Below, piece after piece: positions 30,103 through 38,315 of a DNA stretch of 55,617 nt. The DNA comes from Vacuolonema iberomarrocanum LEGE 07170 (GTDB lineage Bacteria > Cyanobacteriota > Cyanobacteriia > Elainellales > Elainellaceae), in NCBI GenBank assembly GCA_015207365.1, contig JADEXA010000050.1, positions 1-55,617 of the forward strand, read 5' to 3'. The translations under genes and the position numbers were made by a program. The notes under the pieces are model-generated. The model was given only the letters and a program-made list of their open reading frames with translations. It was not told the origin of the DNA and made no database searches. Position 1 is the stretch's first letter. Every line of letters begins with the position of its first letter.

Positions 30103-30483
30103 TTTGCGCCATCAGACAAAAAAGGAAAGACAGCAAGACACTAGGGCTAAACCGTAAGACTTTACGCTGAATTTATGAGGGATTTGCTTTTCGGGCGATA
30201 GATTGTTGTAAAGAGAGTTAGGGCAACTGTCTGTCAGTTTGTTCCGTCGTGGAGAAAGATTGATGTCTTTCCCCCTACTGTCATCGGTCGTTTGCCCTAT
30301 AACCTATTAGTGTTCATCTATCTCGAACAGCTTGTGCATCATTAACAACGCAACGTTTTCAATCTGTGGAGTTTTCTCCGCTGGCAATGGTCTAGTCTGG
30401 CTCTCCGGCCTTCACGGTGAGCCAATGGGCGATCGCCAACCGCTCCTGCCTCCGGGGCATCCAACCCAAGCCACGTCAATCCA
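30103..30483. other. cdaA leader region
   Basis: No gene is supported. A short possible stem AAAGATTGATGTCTTT sits at 30256-30271. The region may be an untranslated leader. Confidence 0.45.
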
Positions 30484-31428
30484 ATGGGTTCTCTGCTGAA
30501 GCAATGGCTGACTAATTTTGGCTGGACTCAGTCTTTGCTGCTTCCGGCCGTTGATCTGACTCTTGTTTTACTCCTCACCTACGTCCTTTTGGTCATTATC
30601 GGTGAGCGGCATACCCTATGGATGGTTAGGGGATTGATTGTCTTGATGCTGGCCTCTGCCCTGAGTAATGCCCTTAGCCTTCGACTCCTGAGTTTTGTGT
30701 TGGAAAAATTGGTAATCGGTGCAGCCGTTGCTATGGCGCTCACGTTGCAGGCCGAATTTCGGCGTTTGCTGGAACAACTGGGGCGCGGAGAGCTGCTGCA
30801 ACTATTCCAGCCTGCCCCCGAAGCCATTCCCAAAACCAACAACGTGATTGACGAAATCGTGGATGCCGTCAAAGAACTCTCCCAAAATCGGACGGGCGCT
30901 TTACTTTTGCTCGAAACGGGGCAACCTATTGACGAGCGCGATTTCTCAGTACCAGGGGTGCGCCTCAATGCCGAAGTATCAAAAGAACTGCTACAGACAA
31001 TTTTCCAAACCTCTACTCTCTTGCATGATGGAGCCGTTTTGATACGTGGCAACCGTGTCGTGTCGGCAGGGATCATCTTTCCGCTGTCTGAACGAACCGC
31101 ATCACGCCAGTTGGGAACGCGCCACCGTGCGGCGATGGGAATCACGGAACGGGTCGAAAATTCCCTATGTATCGTTGTATCAGAAGAAACAGGGTCAATC
31201 TCGCTGGCAGAGCGGGGCAATCTGAACCGCCCATTGACCAGCAGTAAGCTGAGAGAGCTTCTCATCTCTCAATTCTCTCTATCTGTGGATCGAGAGGCTG
31301 TTGCACCTCAGCTACGGAGTTTGGGGCGTCAGTTGCGAGCACGCTTCCATCGATTGTTTAAACGTGTTTTTCGTCATTCATCGTCGGCTTCTCGGAGAAA
31401 AAATGACAGCAAAGCCAACCGTTTTTAG
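30484..31428 (+). CDS. cdaA: Diadenylate cyclase CdaA
   Basis: Makes the second messenger c-di-AMP from two ATP; in cyanobacteria it links osmotic balance, potassium transport and night survival. 314 residues: three N-terminal membrane helices (about 20-45, 48-62, 68-82), then a DAC domain with the catalytic DGAVLIRGNRVVSAG and the RHR motif GTRHRAAMGITE, and a basic C-terminal tail. The last 26 nt overlap the start of uppS, and the two are cotranscribed in many bacteria of this phylum. Confidence 0.95.
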   Translation: MGSLLKQWLTNFGWTQSLLLPAVDLTLVLLLTYVLLVIIGERHTLWMVRGLIVLMLASALSNALSLRLLSFVLEKLVIGAAVAMALTLQAEFRRLLEQLGRGELLQLFQPAPEAIPKTNNVIDEIVDAVKELSQNRTGALLLLETGQPIDERDFSVPGVRLNAEVSKELLQTIFQTSTLLHDGAVLIRGNRVVSAGIIFPLSERTASRQLGTRHRAAMGITERVENSLCIVVSEETGSISLAERGNLNRPLTSSKLRELLISQFSLSVDREAVAPQLRSLGRQLRARFHRLFKRVFRHSSSASRRKNDSKANRF

Positions 31429-32164
31429 CGAACTTCCTACAGATCTCAATCGCGATCGCCTACCCCAGCATGTGGCCGTCATTATGGATGGGAACGGGCG
31501 CTGGGCACAACGACGTGGATTGCCACGCATCATGGGGCATCGGCGGGGCGTCGATGCATTGAAAGATTTGCTCCGCTGTTGTCGGGATTGGGGGGTTGGG
31601 GCCCTCACCGCCTATGCCTTTTCCACCGAAAACTGGGGACGCCCCCTGGAAGAGGTGGATTTTTTAATGACCTTGTTTGAGCGCATTTTGCGGCAAGAGT
31701 TACGAGAAATGATGGCCGAGGGGGTGCGCATTCGCTTTGTTGGCAACCTGCAAGCGCTCCCGCCCTCCCTGCAGCTAGAAATTGAGCGATCGATGCAGGA
31801 GACGGCCAACAACCAGGGCATTGAATTCACCGTGGCGACGAACTATGGCGGTCGGCAAGAAATCATGCAAGCCTGTCGGGCGATCGCTATGCAGATCCAA
31901 CAGGGCCACATTCAGCCCGAAGACATTGATGAAGCATTGTTTGAACAACATCTCTACACGCGGGGGATCGCGGATCCCGATTTGTTGATTCGGACCAGTG
32001 GCGAAATGCGGATTAGCAACTTTTTGCTGTGGCAGGTCGCCTATGCCGAAATCTACGTGACGGAGACCTTCTGGCCCGACTTCGATCGTGCAGAGTTTCA
32101 TCAAGCCTTGTCCAACTACCAGCAGCGCGATCGCCGTTTTGGCAAGCTCAAGGCAAAAAGCTAG
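31403..32164 (+). CDS. uppS: Isoprenyl (undecaprenyl) diphosphate synthase
   Basis: cis-Prenyltransferase that condenses FPP with IPP to make the C55 lipid carrier for cell wall synthesis. 253 residues from the ATG at 31403. Motifs: VAVIMDGNGRWAQRRG (catalytic Asp), GVGALTAYAFSTENWGRP, and LIRTSGEMRISNFLLWQ, with AYAEIYVTETFWPDF. The start overlaps cdaA by 26 nt in another frame, indicating translational coupling. The conserved cdaA-uppS pair ties c-di-AMP signalling to envelope synthesis. Confidence 0.96.
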   Translation: MTAKPTVFSELPTDLNRDRLPQHVAVIMDGNGRWAQRRGLPRIMGHRRGVDALKDLLRCCRDWGVGALTAYAFSTENWGRPLEEVDFLMTLFERILRQELREMMAEGVRIRFVGNLQALPPSLQLEIERSMQETANNQGIEFTVATNYGGRQEIMQACRAIAMQIQQGHIQPEDIDEALFEQHLYTRGIADPDLLIRTSGEMRISNFLLWQVAYAEIYVTETFWPDFDRAEFHQALSNYQQRDRRFGKLKAKS

Positions 32165-32265
32165 AACCTGGGGATCACGCTCACCGTGGTTGGTTTCATG
32201 CCATAGAATGACGGGATCAGCTACAGGATGGCGGGATCAATCAGAGCGTGAATCCAGGGTTAATG

Positions 32266-32334
32266 TCAAATCCGGTTAATAGCGTTTGTGCCCGCTGTAA
32301 CGCAGCGGGCACAAACGCTATTAACCGGATTTGA
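32266..32334. repeat. Palindromic element downstream of uppS
   Basis: TCAAATCCGGTTAATAGCGT and its complement flank a GTGCCCGCTG stem with a TAACG loop. The stem is 32 bp. It lies 100 bp after the uppS stop. The word TCAAATCCGGTT also appears alone at 5772-5783 after the Asp/Arg-rich gene, a likely partial copy. Confidence 0.8.
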
Positions 32335-32371
32335 TGAGTCTCCAATGGGAGACCCACGTTACACAAGAGAT

Positions 32372-32644
32372 CTAAGGCCCAGCAAAAATGACATCGTTTA
32401 GATCTTTGCGGCTCAGGGAGTATTTGAACGAGCGCACAATATCTCGTCCACCGTCCCCGGCCTTTAGGTAGCGCACGGTGAAGGCATCAATTTCCATCAA
32501 AATCTCTGCCTCCCAGCTTGGGCGCTTGACATACCAGAGATTGATTTCTTCGGTATCGCGTTCACAATCCTGCGATCGCAGCCAGTCTTCAATTTCGGGC
32601 AGCGGATGATTATAAATCGGAGTTTCAGGAGGAGGAAGAGCCAT
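32372..32644 (-). CDS. DUF3143 family protein
   Basis: 90 residues from the ATG at 32644. It has the cyanobacterial DUF3143 pattern: TPIYNHPLPEIEDWLRSQDC at the start, WEAEILMEIDAFTVRYLKAG, and DIVRSFKYSLSRKDLNDVIF at the end. Function unknown. As in other cyanobacteria it stands next to a J-domain gene on the same strand, so the two may work together. A TTG start 15 bp earlier is also possible but the ATG fits the family length. Confidence 0.9.
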   Translation of the reverse strand: MALPPPETPIYNHPLPEIEDWLRSQDCERDTEEINLWYVKRPSWEAEILMEIDAFTVRYLKAGDGGRDIVRSFKYSLSRKDLNDVIFAGP

Positions 32645-32747
32645 GATAATGCTGTGCAAGCTGATAACGAAGGTGGTCGAAAAAATGAGTGACTTAAGAG
32701 AGCCAACAGAAACGCCCTAACTTCTATCGTAGAGCGCAATTGGGGTT

Positions 32748-33515
32748 CTAGGTTTTGAGAGGAAAGGGCACGGTTGAATGAATGGAGCGATCGCCTGTTG
32801 GAGATTCCGTCGCCTGAGATGTGCCGTGGGTTGTTTTCGCGGTTGGAGCATCTGGTAAAACTGGTGCTGTCGGAGCTAAAGACTTGCTACGTTCGGGCGA
32901 GTGATTGGATTCTTCTGGCTGCACCGATGGCCGTTGGGTAGAACTCGCCTTAGCGGCTGCCGCGTCTCCCACTTGCGGTGACGCGGCGTCAACGGACGGC
33001 ACCGCTGGGGTCGATGGAGACGATGATGGCAGAACAGTACGCAGGATCGCAGGAACTGGAACTTGGTCAAAGGACTGAAACGCAATCTCGCCACGGGTTG
33101 CGCCCACCATGACCACCACCAGCAAACAAACCGCAAAGGTGACGCCCAAAATGAATAGGGCAAAAATTTCTCCAGGAGAGAGCGGGCGATCGGTCGGGTC
33201 GAGATAGGCCGAGGAGCTGGGGCGAGGAGAGCCTGCCTGGGGCGCATCGAGCGGCAAATCGGGTCGCATTACCCGCACCCGTGAGTAGCCATTGCGGATG
33301 TCGTAGCTTGCCCGCAAATCTGGGCTGCTCAAGGTAGCATAGGCTTCATTCAATTTTTGAAACTTTTCGGTCGCAACGGCGGACGGCAAGGTCGTGGTAT
33401 CGGGATGGTAGAGCTTACTCAACTCTCGGTACGCTCGCCGAATATCCTGCACAGACGCGCTGGGCATCACGCCCAACACAGTGTAGTAGCTGGAAGGTGA
33501 CTTTTCTGCCGACAT
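32748..33515 (-). CDS. Membrane-anchored J-domain (DnaJ-like) protein
   Basis: 255 residues. J-domain at residues 9-72: SYYTVLGVMPSASVQDIRRA with the HPD motif (KLYHPDTTTLP) needed to stimulate DnaK. One transmembrane helix at about 140-163 (FALFILGVTFAVCLLVVV). The C-terminal tail is Ser/Pro/Ala-rich and low complexity. No G/F region or zinc finger, so it is a type III J-protein, probably a membrane-localised DnaK recruiter. Sits upstream of the DUF3143 gene. Confidence 0.9.
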   Translation of the reverse strand: MSAEKSPSSYYTVLGVMPSASVQDIRRAYRELSKLYHPDTTTLPSAVATEKFQKLNEAYATLSSPDLRASYDIRNGYSRVRVMRPDLPLDAPQAGSPRPSSSAYLDPTDRPLSPGEIFALFILGVTFAVCLLVVVMVGATRGEIAFQSFDQVPVPAILRTVLPSSSPSTPAVPSVDAASPQVGDAAAAKASSTQRPSVQPEESNHSPERSKSLAPTAPVLPDAPTAKTTHGTSQATESPTGDRSIHSTVPFPLKT

Positions 33516-33694
33516 ATCCCAATCTCCCAGACATGGAACTGATGGCTCAGCTCCATTTCACAGCACCTTAGCGGATGAATGTGTTGATCGTCTCAACTTC
33601 GATCGTTCAACAGATTTTTTACAGTTTAATTAATATTTCGTTATCTTACCCGGAAAGGTGACCTGAAAAACAGTCAGGGCATAGGCTCTCTCTA

Positions 33695-34516
33695 TCAAGC
33701 CGGTTGATAAGCGCCACGGGTTAGGCGGATTTGTGCCAGGGTGAAAACCACAGGGATAATGCGGCCATAGTTAGTGGCGATCGTCCGCCAGCCTAAGTCT
33801 GCGGCCAACCACATCCACAAAGCTGGGCCGAGGAATGCAAACACCGATCGCACGGCCCCATATCGCGCCGCGCTCAGCGCCATCGTTCGATAGGCCGTCT
33901 TGGCTGCCACTTGGGTCGCGATCGCGCCCGTATGAGCTGCCTGCCGCGCTAACTGGTACTTCGCCGCATGCAACATCACCTGTCCCGCCAACTGTTGCAG
34001 TAGCCAGGGACGCACCACCGAGTTGATAGCCAACACGCTGCCCCCTTTCAGCAATAGATTGGCCGGGTCTTGCTTGAGCGTCGTGGGTAACTGCTGCGCC
34101 AGTTGAGACTCCGACACCGTTTGCTGCAATTCCCCTTGCAAGATACTCCGCTCCTCATCGGGTAGCTGCTCCCAGGCTCGATGGAGCAGGTGCAAGAAAA
34201 TTTCTGCTTCCAGATCCGCCGTCGATAGGCTCTGGGAATAAGCAATTTTGAGATGGCGGCAGACCCGCATCAACACCTGCCGATAGCTCAGAGTACGCGT
34301 CTTGCCCCGCAAAACCGTGATCCCATCTGCGGCGAGAAAGCAGAACCGCTCCTCTAACTCATGCAGCCAGACCAGCCGTTCCTGGCTCTGCACCTCAAGT
34401 GGTTCGGGTGTGTAGACGTAATCCAGTGGATTTAGCTGACGCCGAAATAGGATATCGGTCAGGGCTTCCAGCTCCTCGTCCGTTGCCAGCTCTAAAGCGG
34501 CTCTCACTTCATCCAC
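33695..34516 (-). CDS. YaaW-like (UPF0174-type) protein
   Basis: About 273 residues. GTG at 34516 is preferred to the upstream GTG at 34531 since a GGAGGT lies seven bases before it. N-terminal helices (ALELATDEELEALTDILF), a middle helix-rich region (SYRQVLMRVCRHLKIAYSQS, then TADLEAEIFLHLLHRAWEQL) and a C-terminal hydrophobic part (SVFAFLGPALWMWLAADLGW) match the layout of E. coli YaaW. Function unknown; the C-terminal segment may insert in a membrane or pore. Confidence 0.75.
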   Translation of the reverse strand: MDEVRAALELATDEELEALTDILFRRQLNPLDYVYTPEPLEVQSQERLVWLHELEERFCFLAADGITVLRGKTRTLSYRQVLMRVCRHLKIAYSQSLSTADLEAEIFLHLLHRAWEQLPDEERSILQGELQQTVSESQLAQQLPTTLKQDPANLLLKGGSVLAINSVVRPWLLQQLAGQVMLHAAKYQLARQAAHTGAIATQVAAKTAYRTMALSAARYGAVRSVFAFLGPALWMWLAADLGWRTIATNYGRIIPVVFTLAQIRLTRGAYQPA

Positions 34517-34713
34517 GTCGGATACCTCCACCGTCGCTTAGGGGATAACAAAACAGGTTAGATGCCATCCTTAAGCCATCGAAACAGAGTAAGAACAGCT
34601 TGAAATGGCGAGAAAAACCGGGCAAAGACGCCAAACAACAGCGATCGAATGCACCGCTATTGTAATCCGTAGAAATAAAATATGGGTTCACTACGATCGC
34701 TGCATCAACAGAT

Positions 34714-37362
34714 TTAGCTTTCCATCGTGCCACGGGTCACGCCCAGCTGGCTGTGAAGCTTGAGCATTTTCCAGAGTTTGGCTCCGCTGATTTCTCCAGC
34801 CAGCAGTTGACGGTAAGCGTCTAGCGTGCGACGCATTTGGTCGGGGGTGTCATGCAAAAACTCTAGGCGGAAATGACGAAGTCCTAGTTGCAGTAGACGC
34901 TGGGCATATTCGGCTCCGGTCTGAGCGGTGCCATTGAATAGCGTGTTGCGGCATCCGGCATCGGCATGGAGAATATGCTCTGTGCCCCTGCGATCGCGCA
35001 ACTTCACCTCCTGAGTTTCGCAGGGACGCCCACAATCGCGGTAATCCGTACCATCAGAGAGAAAGGCGCAGAACACACAGTGCTCCATGTGGAACATCGG
35101 CATGTGTTGGTGTAACGTCACTTCCAGCCACTCGGGCGGACAGGTCGTGAGCAGAGATTCGAGTTGGCTGATGTTCAGGTCGTAGGATGCTGTGAGCCGC
35201 TCTAACCCAAATTGCTGAAAATACTGCGCCGTGATGGGATTGGCAACATTGAGGGAAAAGTCACCGAGACAAGGGGAATCTGCAAAAAATTGCAGATGGT
35301 CATAGTTGCGGATGAGATAACCATCGGCGTTACAACGGCGCACCTGTTCCAGAATCCAGTTTTCGCTGGGCTTGGCGATGCGCGGCGGCGCGACGAACAG
35401 GCGTATATCCTCAGCACCCTGGGCGTCACGGAATTGCTGCACCTGCTGCACCGCATCCCGATAGCGGCGGGGATCTTCGAACTCGCAGTAGAGGGTTTTA
35501 ATCCCTGACTCCAACGCCGTTGCTAACTGCTTCTGATTGCGAACCAGCACAATCAGTTCAGGTTGTGTATCGCCGGGAAGTACAACAGTAGGCAGCAAGT
35601 CCTGACGTGAGGCCGTCGCGTTGAGCTGCCAGCGCTTTGGCTGTTGCCGCAGCGTATCCAAACGCTTCACCAGCTCGCGTCGCATCCGGTTTAGCTCGCT
35701 CACAGGCAGCATTACCGCGCCTTCAAGCTGAGCTGTGAGCTGATCGAGGCGAAACGGGGTTCCACCCAGTCGACTAAATTGTGCGGTTAGCCGGTCTTCG
35801 CCGAGGGGTTGCTTTTCTGCCTGCACCAGCGGCATTTCAGATTCGACCTGCACCACATGACCCTGCTCATCGCGGGCGATCGCCACCAGATTTTCTCCCA
35901 GCACCCCATGTACCTCCAGCCAAATGGGGCGCTGAAACTGGGGTTTATCGCTGGCATAGCTCTGGCGCAGGCGCTTGTCTAATTCAGGATCGCTGGTCTT
36001 CCATAGGCGATCGCCCACCTTCACCCGCCGCAAGTCTACATCCCGCCGCCCAAAGGTCAGCACCGTTTCCTTCCCCTGGCAATCGACAGTGTAAACGCGA
36101 CCGCCCTCCTCACGCTCCGCAGGCTTTCCGGCATCGAAGACCACACCATCCCCCGGCTTCAGTGGTGCTTCCAGCCGTAGGAAGAGGCGATCGCCCTTCA
36201 CCCGCGTCACCGTTCCTAGAAACACGCCACGCTTTTTGCCAAACCGCGCATGAACCAGCTCCTGGTTGTTGATGCCATTGAACCAACCCGTGTAAAGACC
36301 GCGCGAGAACGCCATTTCTAGGTCGTAGCGGTCTTGATTCTGCCAGGTGTCTTGGGTAAAGGGATGAGTTGCTGAGAGATCCCCCCAACCCCCCTTGCTA
36401 AGGGGGGCTCTGGGGCTACTGATCGGAGGCAAAGATTTCTGCTTCGCAGCCGAGGACGGTTCCCCCCTTTCGTAAGGGGGGGTAGGGGGGATCTGCTCCA
36501 TCGCGCGATCGAGCGCTTGCCGATAGACACGGGTGACATTCGCCACATACTCCGGCGTCTTCAAACGGCCTTCGACTTTGAGCGAGGTCACCCCGGCTTT
36601 GACCAAATCTGAAAGGACGGGCAATCCAGCGAGATCCTGGGGACTGAGAAGGTATTGGCGATCGCCCAAATCCACCGTCTCCCCATCGGCAACCAGCTCA
36701 TAGGTCATGCGGCAGGCTTGGGCACATTCTCCGCGATTGGCCGATCGCCCACCCAACGCTTCGCTCGTCAGGCATTGCCCGGAATAGGCCACGCATAGCG
36801 CCCCATGCACAAAAACTTCCAGCGGCAACGCCACCTTTTGTTCAGCACTCTGATTTTGGATTTTGTGGATTTCCTTGAGCGAGCACTCCCGCGCCAGCAC
36901 TACCAAATCGCAGCCCAGGTCTTTGGCGAAGGCGACTCCAGCGGCACTGGTGACAGTCATCTGCGTCGAGGCGTGGATGGGAAAATCTGGCGAAAGGTGG
37001 CGAATCAGACGGCAAATGCCCACATCCTGCACAATCACGGCATCCACACCCGCTGCAATAATGCTGCGGAGATATTGCTCGGCCTCGGGCAGCTCCGCCG
37101 GAAACACGAGGGTATTCAGCGTGACATAGCCCTTCACCCCGCGCCAATGCAGAAACGCCATCAGCTCTGGCAAATCGGCTTCCGTAAAGTTCTGCGCTCG
37201 CATCCGCGCATTGAACCGATCCAGCCCAAAGTAGATGGCATCGGCTCCATTTTCCACCGCCGCCTTCGCACAATCCCAGTTGCCCGCCGGAGCCAACAAC
37301 TCTGGACGTTGCACCGTCGAAACCGAAGCGCTATTCCCTTGCGAACGTACCGCCGCATCCAT
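34714..37362 (-). CDS. Peptidase U32 family protein with an in-frame palindromic insertion
   Basis: About 882 residues from ATG at 37362 (the open frame extends 100 residues further upstream, with no similarity). Domain start is VQRPELLAPAGNWDCAKAAV, a TIM-barrel-like fold with the U32 signature EVFVHGALCVAYSGQCLTS, Cys cluster NRGECAQACR, and a C-terminal Cys-rich part with HMEHCVFCAF. It belongs to the long RlhA-like branch, whose E. coli member hydroxylates C2501 of 23S rRNA. Residues about 291-329 are encoded by a 117-bp repeat (36377-36493), giving proline-rich PPTPPYERGE and APLSKGGWGD. The protein may tolerate this as a surface loop. Confidence 0.88.
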   Translation of the reverse strand: MDAAVRSQGNSASVSTVQRPELLAPAGNWDCAKAAVENGADAIYFGLDRFNARMRAQNFTEADLPELMAFLHWRGVKGYVTLNTLVFPAELPEAEQYLRSIIAAGVDAVIVQDVGICRLIRHLSPDFPIHASTQMTVTSAAGVAFAKDLGCDLVVLARECSLKEIHKIQNQSAEQKVALPLEVFVHGALCVAYSGQCLTSEALGGRSANRGECAQACRMTYELVADGETVDLGDRQYLLSPQDLAGLPVLSDLVKAGVTSLKVEGRLKTPEYVANVTRVYRQALDRAMEQIPPTPPYERGEPSSAAKQKSLPPISSPRAPLSKGGWGDLSATHPFTQDTWQNQDRYDLEMAFSRGLYTGWFNGINNQELVHARFGKKRGVFLGTVTRVKGDRLFLRLEAPLKPGDGVVFDAGKPAEREEGGRVYTVDCQGKETVLTFGRRDVDLRRVKVGDRLWKTSDPELDKRLRQSYASDKPQFQRPIWLEVHGVLGENLVAIARDEQGHVVQVESEMPLVQAEKQPLGEDRLTAQFSRLGGTPFRLDQLTAQLEGAVMLPVSELNRMRRELVKRLDTLRQQPKRWQLNATASRQDLLPTVVLPGDTQPELIVLVRNQKQLATALESGIKTLYCEFEDPRRYRDAVQQVQQFRDAQGAEDIRLFVAPPRIAKPSENWILEQVRRCNADGYLIRNYDHLQFFADSPCLGDFSLNVANPITAQYFQQFGLERLTASYDLNISQLESLLTTCPPEWLEVTLHQHMPMFHMEHCVFCAFLSDGTDYRDCGRPCETQEVKLRDRRGTEHILHADAGCRNTLFNGTAQTGAEYAQRLLQLGLRHFRLEFLHDTPDQMRRTLDAYRQLLAGEISGAKLWKMLKLHSQLGVTRGTMES
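36377..36493. repeat. Palindromic repeat inserted in the U32 gene
   Basis: Ends AGATCCCCCC and GGGGGGATCT are inverted. Internal hairpins CCCCCCTTGCTAAGGGGGG and CCCCCCTTTCGTAAGGGGGG lie near each end. Length is 117 bp, a multiple of three, so the host reading frame continues. Confidence 0.85.
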
Positions 37363-37488
37363 ACCTGAAGCCACAACCCAACCCTTGCAATGATACCGCG
37401 CCGCTTTTCTGGATGGGCGAATGACAATTTGGACACCGCAACGTTTGTCGGAAACCAACCCCATTTCCGGTGATGCGGGATTCAAGTA

Positions 37489-37532
37489 TGAATTTTTTCG
37501 AGAAGGGCTGCAGCCCTTCTCGAAAAAATTCA
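37489..37532. repeat. 44-bp perfect palindrome
   Basis: TGAATTTTTTCGAGAAGGGC, TGCA, and the exact complement of the left arm. The A/T-rich arm and GC centre resemble the family B plan, but the sequence is distinct. Confidence 0.8.
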
Positions 37533-38074
37533 TCCCCTCAAACAGCAACGCCAACCCCATTTCCACGCTTCGGTGGTTAGGATAATTAACAATTGAGCGA
37601 TGTGGTCTAGCTGAAATCATGACCCTACATAAACTTTTCATCCTCCGGGCGAGGAATCGCAATGTAGAACCAATGCCTCACGATCGGTGTTTTCTGCACA
37701 AGATCTGACGCTGATGGAGTTGCAGGTTTTGAGGAACGACTTTGGCTGGGAGGAAATCATGACCATCAAAGCAATTAAAGAAACAATCATGATTCTCATC
37801 TGTGCGGAAACGCATCGAGATTCGATGCCTAGACATACCGCGAGCTGACATTCATCTTTGAGGGTTGGCAAACCTCTCCCATCAACAAACTTCGGATCAG
37901 CCATGAGCAACTCCACGACAGATGTGACCCGCTCGTCTCACTCAAAGCATCATCCCAGGCAAAACGACTGTAGGCACTTGCAAGCGCCTGCTTGTTTGTT
38001 GCGACTCAACGTCACGGCTCTCTCATGGGAGTGCGTCGTTCTGGGTTGAAGCAACGTTACTGACAGATTTCACA

Positions 38075-38108
38075 CAACAATCCTGTCAGAGCAACAATCC
38101 TGTCAGAG
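38075..38108 (+). repeat. Two 17-bp direct repeats
   Basis: CAACAATCCTGTCAGAG occurs twice in direct contact, upstream of the ABC transporter gene. Could be a slippage duplication or a tandem operator. Confidence 0.6.
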
Positions 38109-38315
38109 CAAATTAGTCTGTCGTCGCCCCCGTAGCAGAGTCATCTGAGCGCTTGTATGAACGGTTTATTTGCTGTGCTGACCGAGCACGAAAAATGAAC
38201 ATGATTCGAGATAGTTCGAGCTGCCTCTGCTCCATCGGATGCGCTTGGGCTCTAGCCTTTCGGCGAAACCCTTTCCCTGTTTACCTTGCAAATCTTTAAT
38301 CTGTACTGAGGCCAT

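Larger units (their letters stand above)
37363..38315. other. Long intergenic region between the U32 gene and the ABC transporter
   Basis: Over 950 bp without a convincing gene. It contains a 44-bp perfect palindrome (37489-37532) and a 17-bp direct duplication (38075-38108). A 92-aa open frame at 37638-37916 on the minus strand has no domain and looks spurious. Confidence 0.5.

Noticed and set aside
34714..37662. A longer U32 protein starting at 37662
   Set aside because: The first 100 residues include a palindrome-derived segment (37489-37532) and show no similarity; the family begins soon after the ATG at 37362.
37638..37916. 92-residue minus-strand frame upstream of the U32 gene
   Set aside because: No domain, no ribosome site, amino-acid content of non-coding sequence.
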